A stretch of DNA of 64,000 nucleotides, from assembly GCA_020746995.1 (NCBI GenBank), contig JAGPXD010000002.1, positions 3,658,001-3,722,000 on the forward strand, in the 5' to 3' direction. The DNA comes from Plectosphaerella cucumerina (taxonomy: Eukaryota; Ascomycota; Sordariomycetes; Glomerellales; Plectosphaerellaceae). The notes under the pieces were generated by a model. The model ran no database searches, was not told the DNA's origin, and saw only the letters and a list, made by a program, of their open reading frames with translations. The translations under genes and the position numbers were made by a program. Positions 31,969 to 42,394 of the stretch are shown in pieces. Every line of letters starts with the position of its first letter. The stretch's first letter is position 1.

Positions 31969-33881
31969 CTACCCAAACACCCCAGTACCGTACCCATTGT
32001 GAGCATCAGAAAGCAGACGCTGCCGTTCCTCGGCAACAGCAGACGTGATCTTCTCCTCCGTGACGAACTTGCGGCCCTGAATGGCGGTGAAAGCGGTCAG
32101 CGCAACCCCGACGAGACTGCCCGCCACGCCGAGGCCCGCGTTGATCGGTGTCGGATTGCCAGCCAGGGGCCCGTGAGTCAAGGCGTCGAGGCCGGACTGT
32201 GCAAAGTTGGCGACTCCGGAGATACACACGAGGGTCCCGTAGATGCGGCCAAACGTGGCGAACCCAAAGACCTTGACTGCATAGTCGCTGTTTCTGTCAG
32301 CAGTATCCTGGCGGGGGGTGAGGGTGAACTTACGAGATGGCCGAGTAGTACAGCGGTCGGAACACGACAAAGACAATGACGGTAGCGTAGCCCGCCCAGA
32401 CGAAAGGCAGGCAGTTGAGAACGCTGATGACGACGATGAAGGTGGTGAGCACCCCAAAAACAACGGGAACACTGAGGCGGTTCAGGAGGAGGCCGATGAA
32501 CGGGGTCGCAGCAACGCCTCCGATGGGCAGTGCGGCGTCGAAAAAGTGGTTGATCCCAGCCGCCTCCACTTCCGAGTCCAGCATGTAGATGTATTGGTTT
32601 CGAACTGTGGCGATAAAGTAATTCATTCGCAGCATCTGGGAGATGGTGAGAAGGAGTATGAGGATGAACCACGGACTGGCAAGTTGTTTCGAGGTCGATG
32701 AGCCGTGGAGGACACCCCACACCCCGCTGACCTCCTGCCGCTCCTCTTCAGTCCGCACCCTCTCTTCGCGGAGCTCCTCGTCACCAACGACCTCCTCAAT
32801 CTGATCCAGCTTGGAGATGCGGCGGTCGGCACGGGCGCTGCGGATTCGCTGAAGCTCTCTGAGATCAGATATCTCTTCATCCGAATCGTGCACATCCTGG
32901 GCCGGGTCCTGAACCTGCTCGATCTTATGCTCCAGCTCTGGAATACTGTAATAGGACTGAGCAGGCATGTAGATGAACTCCGCCAGAAGGATAAGCACCG
33001 GAATGGTGATATAGCCGAAGAAGAACTTGTGGAGGGAGAACGCCCCGGCTGTCGCGTCGTAGATCAGCCGGTAGAAGAGAAAGACAGCTGCAGACGCATC
33101 AAACGCGCCCGTGACAAGTGCGATGATGATGCCGGAATATTTTGGGAAGGTGTTGGACAGCTGGAAGCTCGAAACGAAGACGAATGTCCCGCCGAGGGCC
33201 AGCAGAATGTTTCCCAGAAGATACACATCCAGCGCAGGGATGGCCGACGAAAGACCCATCAGCAGGCTTCCGACTGTGAGTGTGACGGCCGCTGCAACCC
33301 AGCATGTTCGTCTCCCAGAGCGATCGAGGACCGAGCCAGCAATGAGAGATGATACGTTAGCCGTGATCGAGGCGGCAATGAAGAAGAAGTTGAGCCGCAG
33401 ATCTTGTTCAGGACAAGACACCTCTGCCTCGGACTTTCCAGCTTTCGCATCACAAAGCTCGCGGTAGACGCCCTCAGCGATTAGCACGGGCTTGAGCGCG
33501 GCGAACCCAAACACGATGCCGGCTGCGAGCCAGCAGGCGATGACGCCCGTTGTGACCTGAACTGTCGAGTCGTCAGCGAATGGAAGATCTTTGAGTTGAC
33601 TCCAACATACCAATTCTCCTTGCGTTGGAGACCTTGTAGGCCGGAATGCGGGGAATAGGCGGTGCTTGAACATCCGGCTCGGCGGGGGCAAAGCTCAACC
33701 GCCGCCATTCCGACTTGTTGTCTGTGAGCCCTTCGGAGGAATCGAGTCCACCATAATTCCAGGTGATGCCGCTGCCGTTGCCACTGCTGGGTGGCGGGTG
33801 GTGCACATGGTTCGGACTTTCAGCCGTCGGGGGCTCATAGTCGAAGCCCTCGGATTGGGTGACGTGCTGGGCGAGAGACAT
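31969..33881 (-). CDS. FMP42: Fmp42-like MFS transporter
   Basis: Exons 33611-33881, 32334-33561 and 31969-32287 encode 605 residues. After a hydrophilic N-terminus come twelve predicted membrane spans: VIACWLAAGIVFGFAALKP in TM1, LDRSGRRTCWVAAA between TM2 and TM3, LGNILLALGGTFVFVSSFQL, and FFDAALPIGGVAATPFIGLLLNRL in the second half. A long charged, coiled-coil-prone central loop (EISDLRELQRIRSARADRR) separates the halves. The pattern matches yeast Fmp42/vacuolar-type amino-acid transporters related to LAT3. The ATG chosen (33879-33881) is the first in frame. It is convergent with the SET gene, with 175 bp between them. Substrate unknown. Confidence 0.85.
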
Positions 33882-35502
33882 GAGTTGCTGCTGTTGGTCA
33901 AGGTGGCGCTGAGACAACGTGGGCGGGCAACGGTCAGGCGGCAGATGCGAGGCATTGAGAGGGATCGTGATATATGCTAGACCCTCGCCCTCACCGCATG
34001 TCCGGCCATGGGCGTCGTCGTCCTACTGAATGGCGTACCAGTGACGTAGAATGGATCGATGCCCGCGGTGCCTGGCCGGGTTCTGTGATGATCCATCCCC
34101 GCCGTTGACTCGACTCGTGGGCGGGCGCTGCGGGCAACAGCTTTCGAGCACGTTCCAAGGCCCCACAGGAGCTCGGCAGCAGGCGGGCAACTGCAGGGTC
34201 TGGCCGTCGAAAAGGTGCGCTGCATGAATTGAGCAGACAGGGATGCATCGCGGCGAGGACGTCAAGGCGAACTGGGACTGCCCTGGGGCAGCTGTAACAA
34301 TTGACTTGAGCTCCAAGGGACCGGGTCGGGGGAGATGCGAGATGCGAGATGCCAGATGTCGCAGACTTGGCGTTGGGAGTGACGGCTGAAAGGAGGAACA
34401 GTGGGGGAGAAGGGGGAGAAGGGGTTCACGGGTGAGACCTGTGACGATGACGCCAAGCATCCTGGGGCATGGCGGAATTTTCTCACCACGACCCCATCAC
34501 AGTGTTCCGCCGAGTCGGTGCCGCATTCCCAGACGCACCTGGAGATCGACGGCGGCGGGGAGGAAAAAGACCTTGACTGCATTCATCAGGCATTCCCATT
34601 GTCCCATGTGCATCACATCTGGTGGCTCCTTCCATCTCGTGGTTCATCTCGTGTCTGGGCTCGTCTCGTCTGCGAGCACATCATGTGCAACACACCGAGG
34701 AAGGAGCACCCCGGGCCCCTCCACTCGGGGATTTGGCAGGCAGTTAGTTGCGTCTCGGCAGGGAAGCAGCGAGGGCAGACACTTGGGGGCACTGGAATGA
34801 TGGCGCTCCGTGCGTCCAGTGTCTTGAGCTCCCTGAAGATTGTATCCAAGGCCTGCCAACCTCTCGCCCACAGCTTGACGGATCCCTGTCGCTGTCGGGT
34901 CTGTGCATCCCATACTACCACGCTGATGTCGCCTGGACATGACATGGGTCGGGGCTTTCGTCGCATCGGGGGGATACACAATCCTGCAGTCTTCTGCCGG
35001 GTCAGGTCTCTTGTTTTTCTCTCCAACACCTTCGACACGTCTCGAGCCGACGCCGCCGCTGATCGATTCGCTCCCGCGTTGCGCCCTCGCCAGTATACGA
35101 CCGACCTATCTCTCTGCCGACTGGACGAGGCTCAGCCTCAAGACCTACACGAGAGCCACCTCGCCGTCATCCATCCGGGGGCTGTACGATCAATACCCAC
35201 CTCGAAATAACCACCATCTCCCGATCAACCGCGCCCGCCCACCCACGCACACATCCCACTCACGAATCACTCGCTCCCCGACCTGGAGGAGATGCCCCCA
35301 TCGCGTCGCGGCCCTCTCCACGTGCAAGGCTGAGCAAGCACATCTGACTGAGGCAAAACCGAGCGGTCGACTACCGCCCTAGCGCGCGTCGTCGACACAT
35401 GGCGGCTCTCACAAATCCGAACCCCTCCGACCGAAAACAGCAACCTCCCCGTGCGCGAGCCAACAGTCCGCTCCGCCGGCTGCGTGGCCCTCCTCGCCCG
35501 CC
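33882..35502. other. Divergent intergenic region, 1.6 kb
   Basis: A frame of ~270 codons at 34401-35210 overlaps others on both strands and has no domain. I take the whole region as promoters plus a long leader for the gene at 35503. Confidence 0.5.
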
Positions 35503-38500
35503 ATGCTTTCCCACCTCCGCTTCCATCGAAGAGGCCCCTCCAACCCCTCCTCTCCGAACCCCGATCAGCACTCGGCGTCGTCCTGGGAACACTCGTCCTC
35601 ACTCCCCCAGCTTCCTCCCGCGCAGGATGCCTCTCCCAGCGACGGCGGGCCTCTGTCTGCCACCTCCTCCAACCAACCACCCACACTGCCTCCGATAACT
35701 CGTGTTACGTCTGCCGACCGCGACCCTGGCTACGACCTTCCGACCTTTGAGACGACCGCGCCGATGCCCGCAGAAACCCAGCCGCCGCGCCAGCAGCCCC
35801 TGCGGTCGCCGTATACCGAGGACTCGGGCTTCATGGGAGGCGTTGCGCTGCAGAAATATCGCCGTGAGCAGCAGCTTCTCCAGCAGCAAGCTCTGGGACG
35901 TCGCGATGGCCCCGCCAGCGCCTCGACTGGTGCTCTGCCCAGGTCTCCCGAGCCCTTGTCCGCGAGATCGGCCCACGATGCTTCCCAAAGTCGCCCCGCC
36001 CTCTCGCCCATGGTGCCCACCCCGAGGTCCGCATCATCCTTCACGTCACCAACCGAATTATCCAACACTGGCTCTGCGCCGATGCATCAGCCAAAGACGG
36101 GCCGCCGCCCTCCTGGCGTCAGACTCGCCACCGAGCCACCTCCAACACTCACACACGCCCCTATGGAGCCATCCCGGGCCAGAAAAGGACTGCCGTTCCT
36201 GAAGAATCCCATGTCCACCCTCCTGATGCGACGGAAGACGAGCCAGAACGCCCCCGATATCGCACCCCTCCCTCTCGCAAAACCAGGCCAGCCATCCTAC
36301 GACCCTCGCATTAGGGGAACGAGGGTACATGATTTCAGCGCCCCTCGCAAGAAGCCTACGCCTTCCCCATTGTTGGAGCATGCCCCGGCAGATATTCGAG
36401 GCGACCTCGTCAAGACTTCCTCGCGAGACACACTCGACCCCAGCCATGCCGCGCTCCAAGGGCGCCAGAAGAGCAGTGCCTCCGATTCTGGCCAGTCTAG
36501 CTATGGCGCGGCATCACAATCACTACCAGACATGGCCAGCGCCTCCTCCACGAGAACCAAAGGCTCGAACCTGGATCAGAAGCCCCTGCCCGGAGTGCCC
36601 CTCGCAGATGAACCCCCCACGGTTGTCGTTCCCGATACGAAATCAACCCCTTCCGGTACGTCGATCAACGAGACTGGATTCAGGAGCGTTGCTTCGAGCA
36701 TGCGGAAGGCTGCGCCGTCCACCCGAACGAACGTGTCGAGGAACGTTTCGCTGTCCGGCAGCATTTCAAGTCGAGATATGCTGTCGTCTGTCCCTCGCCA
36801 CATGAAGAGCACATCGTCACGGTTCAGCTTCGACATGGTCGGTGCCGCGAAGCAGGAGAAGCTGCTAGAGGAGAGGCATCGTCAACGCGAATTGGAAAAG
36901 AAGACATCCGAATTCGAGGCCGAATCCGACACCGACCCCAACCGAGACTCCAGGTTCGACGACTTTGACGAGGACAACTTTGACTACGAAGCAATGATGG
37001 CAGATGATGGCCTCGAGGAGCCAATACCCGGGGCTGGGTTCGATGACTACGGCGAAGAAGAAATACCGATGAACGACATGGGATACGATGAGGAGGAGAT
37101 TCCAATGAACAGCATGGACTACGACGAGGAGGAAGTCCCGATGAACAGTATGGATTATGATGAAGAGGAAGTCCCGATGAACAGTATGGACTATGACGAT
37201 GAGGAGATACCCACCAAGAGCATGGACTACGATGAAGAAGCCCCCGAAGATCTCAGCGCCAAGGTCCAAGGTCTGCGTTTATCTCAAGGACCCGAGGTAG
37301 GCACGGATCCCGACGATGACCAGGAGAACTTTGCCGGGTTTGTGTTCCAGCGCTCGAACCCCACGTCCGAACTCACGACACCGCGAAGTGCCGGTCTGCT
37401 CATTACACCTCGCGACGCTGACGGGAGGGTCATTGGCTTTGCTACCTCTGGCGACGGTTTGGATGCCCACCCCACCGAAGCTCATCCCCTGTCGCAAGAT
37501 TCCCTTCATCAGATTGACTTCCAGGACGAAGTTGCTGGCCTCGGAATCCAGGGCCTGGATGTCAACAAGTCCCCGAAGAGCTTGGCGGCCGAGAAAGTTG
37601 ACACCCAACCGCCAGCCTCCACGATCCCATCGCGGCCTATTAACCCCCAAGACGATGAACTCTACTTTGGCGGCTTACTCGATGCGAACGAATTCGCAGG
37701 TGAGGGCGACGGCTCCACGTTTGACGAGTCCCTCTTCGACCTTGAAGACACGGACCAGTACGGACGGCCAATCCCTGGCGCCTTCGCGGCAGCCCAGGCT
37801 GCGAGGGCACTGGACCGGGAGGAGGGCAAGCGTACGTCGGACAGCACTTCCCGGCTATCTGGTCAATCGGACGTGTCCCAATCAACTGCCCACACGTCGT
37901 TCAGCGGAGGTCCGCAGCTCTTCCCGTCGGCCCTGGGGACGAAGCGCGAGAGCGAGGTCCTTTCGCCGGGTCGAGTCGTCTCCGTCGCCCCCCTTGGACC
38001 GTCCACCGCACCGGAGCTTGGGTCGATGGCCGCGTACCAGGCCGCCCTAGCTGAAGCAGCGCATCGGGCCGCTGCGGATGGCAAGTTCAGGCGAGACTCG
38101 TCGCCTCCGCCAAGCGAGCTCGTGTCACCATCCGTGGGCCAGTCGAGCAGTCTCAATGACGATTCGCATCTCTCTTCGTACGATGACTATCCAGACGATG
38201 ACGACTTTGGGTACGACAATATGGACGACTACGACTTTGATGACGATGCGATCATTGCAGAGGCCAACGCGGACGCCCTTGCCAATGACTCGGACGGCTG
38301 GTACGGCTCGGAATTTGGGTTCTACTCGAATGGCGGACCCCAGCCACGACACAGCAAAGACAACTCGGGCTCCGACAAGACATTTGAGTACGCCAACGGT
38401 GGCTTCTTTGGGCCATCGGGTGTCTCTCGCACCAAGTCAGGGAGAGTGGTGTCGCGCGAGCCGAACCTGACGCCCATCACCGAAAGATCCGAGTATTCTA

Positions 38501-39267
38501 ACCGTAACTCGATCATGAGCCTGGCGGTGCCACCCATCGGTTCGGGTCCATCCAGTCTTGCTTCGCCCGGCCTCGCGCAACTTGCCATGATGTACGACGA
38601 CGACAACATGAACCTGTCGGCGCTCATGCGGCTGCGGTCCAGGGCATGGGGCGGGTCTCAGCTCAGCTTGTCTTCGAGCCGGGAAGGGTCACCACGATCA
38701 GAACGCGGGGACGGGGCCAGCTCTCCCTGGGGCGAAAGGGGGAACCTCCTCGGCGTTCACGGTCACGCACGCAAAAACTCGGCCTTCTCCGTTCGCAGCC
38801 GCGATTTCGACTCGTCAGAAGCAGGCAGTGCCTCGGGGTCGCCAACGCTGACCATGTCCATGCCAGTCATCGCATCCCCGCCACCGCCAGTACCCCCTAT
38901 CAACACATCGAGTTCACTGGGTACTTCAGCATCGGCCACCTCCTTAGCCGGACCTGCCGTGTTCGAAGCCATCCACGAAACAGACGAGCAGCCGGACACA
39001 AACGTCAGCAGCATGAGCAGCTCTGGGGTATGGACGAAAAGTCCCGATGCAATGGCACACCCCAACCTCACGCAGTCGTTCTCCAACTCATCGCGCACGC
39101 GTCGCCCAGGCATGGGACACAAGCACAAGGGGTCGGCCGACAGCATATCGTACGTGCAGGAAGAGGAGGAGAGCGGCGAGACGCGCTGGGTCATGGAGCG
39201 TCGGTACACGGCGGACACGGGGGAGGTCGAGGTCGAGCGAGAGGTGCTACAGCAGGGCCGGATCTAG
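35503..39267 (+). CDS. Large disordered fungal protein, unknown function, with acidic tandem repeats
   Basis: One exon of 1254 codons with no intron. The start MLSHLRFHRRGPSNP follows CCGCC before the ATG, a good fungal context. Almost the whole protein is low-complexity Ser/Pro/Asp/Glu sequence with short conserved-looking islands: SGFMGGVALQKYRREQQLL (~110-130), RFSFDMVGAAKQEKLLEERH (~440-465), DQYGRPIPGAFAAAQAARAL and the C-terminus ETRWVMERRYTADTG. A 12-residue repeat rich in Asp/Glu lies at residues 516-575. No catalytic or membrane domain is visible. Such architecture suggests a scaffold or regulatory protein with many phosphorylatable sites, but this is inference. The coding nature is secure from length alone. 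Confidence 0.85.
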   Translation: MLSHLRFHRRGPSNPSSPNPDQHSASSWEHSSSLPQLPPAQDASPSDGGPLSATSSNQPPTLPPITRVTSADRDPGYDLPTFETTAPMPAETQPPRQQPLRSPYTEDSGFMGGVALQKYRREQQLLQQQALGRRDGPASASTGALPRSPEPLSARSAHDASQSRPALSPMVPTPRSASSFTSPTELSNTGSAPMHQPKTGRRPPGVRLATEPPPTLTHAPMEPSRARKGLPFLKNPMSTLLMRRKTSQNAPDIAPLPLAKPGQPSYDPRIRGTRVHDFSAPRKKPTPSPLLEHAPADIRGDLVKTSSRDTLDPSHAALQGRQKSSASDSGQSSYGAASQSLPDMASASSTRTKGSNLDQKPLPGVPLADEPPTVVVPDTKSTPSGTSINETGFRSVASSMRKAAPSTRTNVSRNVSLSGSISSRDMLSSVPRHMKSTSSRFSFDMVGAAKQEKLLEERHRQRELEKKTSEFEAESDTDPNRDSRFDDFDEDNFDYEAMMADDGLEEPIPGAGFDDYGEEEIPMNDMGYDEEEIPMNSMDYDEEEVPMNSMDYDEEEVPMNSMDYDDEEIPTKSMDYDEEAPEDLSAKVQGLRLSQGPEVGTDPDDDQENFAGFVFQRSNPTSELTTPRSAGLLITPRDADGRVIGFATSGDGLDAHPTEAHPLSQDSLHQIDFQDEVAGLGIQGLDVNKSPKSLAAEKVDTQPPASTIPSRPINPQDDELYFGGLLDANEFAGEGDGSTFDESLFDLEDTDQYGRPIPGAFAAAQAARALDREEGKRTSDSTSRLSGQSDVSQSTAHTSFSGGPQLFPSALGTKRESEVLSPGRVVSVAPLGPSTAPELGSMAAYQAALAEAAHRAAADGKFRRDSSPPPSELVSPSVGQSSSLNDDSHLSSYDDYPDDDDFGYDNMDDYDFDDDAIIAEANADALANDSDGWYGSEFGFYSNGGPQPRHSKDNSGSDKTFEYANGGFFGPSGVSRTKSGRVVSREPNLTPITERSEYSNRNSIMSLAVPPIGSGPSSLASPGLAQLAMMYDDDNMNLSALMRLRSRAWGGSQLSLSSSREGSPRSERGDGASSPWGERGNLLGVHGHARKNSAFSVRSRDFDSSEAGSASGSPTLTMSMPVIASPPPPVPPINTSSSLGTSASATSLAGPAVFEAIHETDEQPDTNVSSMSSSGVWTKSPDAMAHPNLTQSFSNSSRTRRPGMGHKHKGSADSISYVQEEEESGETRWVMERRYTADTGEVEVEREVLQQGRI
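37048..37227 (+). repeat. 36-bp tandem repeat (five units) inside the coding frame
   Basis: Units start at 37048, 37084, 37120, 37156 and 37192, with a decayed sixth from 37228. Each encodes a variant of YDEEE(I/V)PMNSMD. The third and fourth units encode identical peptides but differ at synonymous bases. Confidence 0.9.
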
Positions 39268-40081
39268 GAGGTCTGGCGTGTGGCGATTCTCTTCGAATAG
39301 ATATCCACGCCGCGAAGGTCACGAAGGTAGCGAACGGAGTTTTGGATAATGGGTTGAGCGAACATAGAGCTGTGTCTTGCCGCTGCTTCGGTTGAGCAGC
39401 CAGACACGTTAATGAACAGGATGCCAAATGCATGGCTGTGTCTGCAGTATTAACAATGATATCCCATGGCCTGCTTGCCTCTCTGTTGGGCTTGATCGGC
39501 CTAGGCCTGTAGCCTCTGTTCCTGCCCTCCAAATGCCCATAATGCCGGATTCCGACGGCGAGGTATAATGGTGCTGGCCGAGGACGGCGCTACCAAGAAA
39601 CAGTCATGTTCTTTCCGGACGAGTTTGAAGCCATTGTTCACAGGTATCCTCCCACCGCCGTGTGTTCGTCAGCACAGCTGCGTCCATCTTGCTTCGTGCC
39701 CGAAGGCAACTAGTGTTCTCGCTTGATGTGGAGCGGGAAACCAGCCATGTTGTCGTGCTTGTTTTTGTCATCGTTAACAACGTGGTTTCCGTCATTCTCT
39801 TCAGCCTTGGGGACGACACCCTCTGTCTTGACGACGTTGCGGGGCTCAGGCTTGCTCCTTTGGGCGCTGGGAGCAAAGAGCTCAGTGACCCGAGCCTGAA
39901 GAGCGAGGACTTGGGGTGTAAGGGCGGCCAGAATTGCAGGGTCCGCTTGGGGCAGAGGGGGCAAAGCACCGGCCACAGGAGGCTGAGTCCTGCTTCCACT
40001 GTTCGCGGCTGAAGCGACACCGCTTGAGTTCCTTTGCGGGCGGTACCCGGGCCACCCGACGATGTCCCACATCGAACCATT
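39268..40081. other. Region with a minus-strand frame contiguous with the small gene
   Basis: On the minus strand, 39710-40081 is open and in frame with the TAG that ends the small gene at 40082. It encodes WDIVGWPGYRPQRN and then LAALTPQVLALQARVTELFA, which look coding. It may be the C-terminal part of an alternatively spliced product (see the next entry). The remainder, 39268-39709, holds no gene I recognise. Confidence 0.5.
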
Positions 40082-40509
40082 CTAGGATTCGGGTGGGTAG
40101 CTGTGAATCATCGCCAGGTCCGCGTTGGGGTTCTCGAGAGCAGTCCTCCTGTGGGCGATGTACTAGGGTCTTGGTAAGCTCGTGCATTATGACACCCAAA
40201 ACGGCAGAGACTCACTCGGTCGATAGCATCTTGTGCCTCCTCAAACGCAGCTCGCATTTTCTGCTTGGCTGAACGTCGGTCGGGCTGATTTCGGGTCGAT
40301 TAGAAGGTTCACAGATGATTTTGGCAGAAAGATGGCACCAACCTTGTCGAAGTCATGATAAATGTTGACGATTTGGTCGTGGTGGCCTCCGCGTCGACCG
40401 CCACGTCCGTGGTTGCCGCGGCGGGGTGGCTCGTACTAATGGTACAACATTAGCATATGAAAGCATGGATGGTGGATGGATGTTGAGAGATACATACTTG
40501 TCGGACCAT
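40082..40509 (-). CDS. Small Arg/Gly-rich protein, unknown, possible alternative C-terminus
   Basis: Exons 40498-40509 (12 bp, MVRQ), 40343-40435, 40216-40284 and 40082-40162 give 84 residues. It has an RGG-like start (PPRRGNHGRGGRRGGHH), the segment QIVNIYHDFDK, and a helix KQKMRAAFEEAQDAIDRYIAH, ending SYPPES before TAG 40082-40084. All introns have good GT-AG ends. Directly after the TAG the frame continues open to 39710 with coding character. CCTAG is itself a valid acceptor. Using it with the donor at 40215 would skip exon 4 and join AIDR to NGSMWDIVGW in frame, giving a ~181-residue product ending HIKREH. Which form is real cannot be decided from sequence. I do not recognise the family. 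Confidence 0.6.
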
Positions 40510-40926
40510 GATGATCGAATCGAAACAGGGAGAAGATGCGATTCCCAGATGCCGGCGTTGGAAAGTTGTGTTCTGTTGAATCAAGAATCTGGAAGGTGGC
40601 TTGGGGAGTTCGGGGTCAACCTGGAAGTTGCCGTCGCGGCAGAAAACGTGGAGGGGCCGGCCGGGGTGGGTCGTTCGGGGTCGACTTCGCTTAGATAGCT
40701 TGCGGGACTATCATTGGTCGAACGCTCAAAAGTGAGACTAGCAGTCCGGCGGACGGCAAGTACACCGGATCGGCTATCACCGCATGAAGCCGGTTGACAC
40801 CAAGGTGTGGGAGGGAACAGGAGTCCTCCCCGCATTCTAGACGTCAATCAACTTCACCCTGCTATATTCAGGTAATTCAACGAACGCAACAGCAGCCCAA
40901 GTTTCACTCCCCTTGCATACGCCGCC
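40510..40926. other. Short divergent promoter region
   Basis: 417 bp between divergent genes. No other feature seen. Confidence 0.5.
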
Positions 40927-42210
40927 ATGGACACCACCAAGATCGAAGACTCCTTGAGAGACGTCTCCCTCGTCCCCTCGCCACCCGTGGACCCTGAAGT
41001 CAAGACATTCCCCCTCGGCGACTTCTCACTCAAATCCGGCCGCACTATCCCCTCCGCCTTCATTGCCTACAAGACCTTTGGGTCCCCCTCTTCCCCCGCC
41101 ATCATCTATCCGACATGGTACAGCGGCTCCATCGCCGACAATGAGTGGCTCATCGGGCCGGATCACACTCTCGACCCGGCGCGCTTCTTCATCATCGTCC
41201 CCGCCCTGTTCGGCAACGGTCAGAGCAGTAGCCCGTCCAACTCTCCCACTGCCGGCACGCCATGGCCCGACGTCACTTTCTACGACAACGTCCGCGCGCA
41301 GCACACCCTCGTCACGAAGGGGCTCGGTATCTCCCATGTACGCGCTGTTTTGGGCTGGAGTATGGGCGCCGGCCAGACGTATCAGTGGGTGACGCAGTTC
41401 CCGGACTTTATGGACCTCGGCGTTCCCTTCTGTGGGAGTGCGCGGACGAGCCTACACAATCAGGTGTTCCTTGAGGGCGTCAAGGGTGCGCTGTTGGCAG
41501 CGAAGGGTGCTGCCTCAGGGGGTATCTGTGGTGGTGAGGCTACGGCGGCGAGGAAGTATCGTGGCTGGACTGAGGAAGAGAAATCTGTTGGGCTGAAAGC
41601 TCTAGGAAGGGTGTACGCGGGATGGGGTTTCAGTCAGGCCTTCTATCGCGAGAAGGTGTACGAGACGGCCCCGACCCTTGGATTCAAGGGCTTGGAGGAC
41701 TTCATGGTTGGCTTCTGGGAGAAGTGGGCGCTTTCAAAAGGTGAGCATCAACTGTGTTGTTGTGCAAGTCGTGCTGACCTGTGGCAGATCCCGAGAACAT
41801 GCTCGTCATGCTTCACACTTGGCAGGCTGGCGACTGCTCAGACCAGGAGCCGTACGGAAAAGGCAAGACGAACACGGAAGCAGATGATTACCTCAAAAGC
41901 TAACCATTTCAGACTTCGAGGTGGCTATGCGAAGCATCAAGGCCAAGATGCTCGTGCTTCCTGGGAAGACGGATCTCTACTTTCCGCCAGAAGACTCCGA
42001 GTACGAGGTCAGCTGCATGACCGAGGGCACTGGGACTTGCCTCGCTTTCCCTTCTATTTGGGGCCACTGGTATGTTCAAGTTCCGGAGAAATATTGCGAT
42101 GAGCATGTGCTGATAGAGAAAATAGGGCCGGTGGACCGGGCCAGAGCACTGAGGACGTCAAATGGCTGGATGAGAAGCTTCGCGACTTCATCATCGGCAA
42201 AGAGGCATAG
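40927..42210 (+). CDS. Alpha/beta hydrolase, homoserine O-acetyltransferase-like
   Basis: Exons 40927-41740, 41788-41862, 41913-42069 and 42126-42210 give 376 residues. The fold shows FIAYKTFG and PTWYSGS near the oxyanion strand, the nucleophile elbow GWSMGAGQ with Ser145, the acid in PGKTDLYFPPED (Asp317) and His348 in the motif IWGHWAGGPG spanning the last splice junction. This is a complete Ser-Asp-His triad. The family includes Met2-type homoserine acetyltransferases and many fungal hydrolases. The RAVLGWSMGAGQTYQW form fits the latter group, so I do not call it Met2. The second intron (41863-41912) has a GC donor (GCAAGA). It is divergent from the small gene and convergent with the next gene, 184 bp away. 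Confidence 0.87.
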
Positions 42211-42394
42211 GTAAGAGCGGCAACTCATCATGTAGGAACATGTTCATTTAGCTACTTGTATGTTAGTATCTAGGGGATTTCGCAATTTAATCCAGTTTAA
42301 TGAAGCTCGTTGCTTGATGCAGTCGTTCGAGCTGTACACGATGGTATGAACAGGATCGAGCCCCGGGCCCCTCTGCTGCTGCCCCAGGCCTCCC

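Noticed and set aside
34401..35210. 269-codon frame upstream of the large disordered protein
   Set aside because: No domain, overlaps frames on both strands, and sits where the leader of the 35503 gene is expected.
39604..40080. 158-codon minus-strand frame
   Set aside because: It is in a different frame from the conserved-looking WDIVGWPGYR sequence at the same place and is its shadow.
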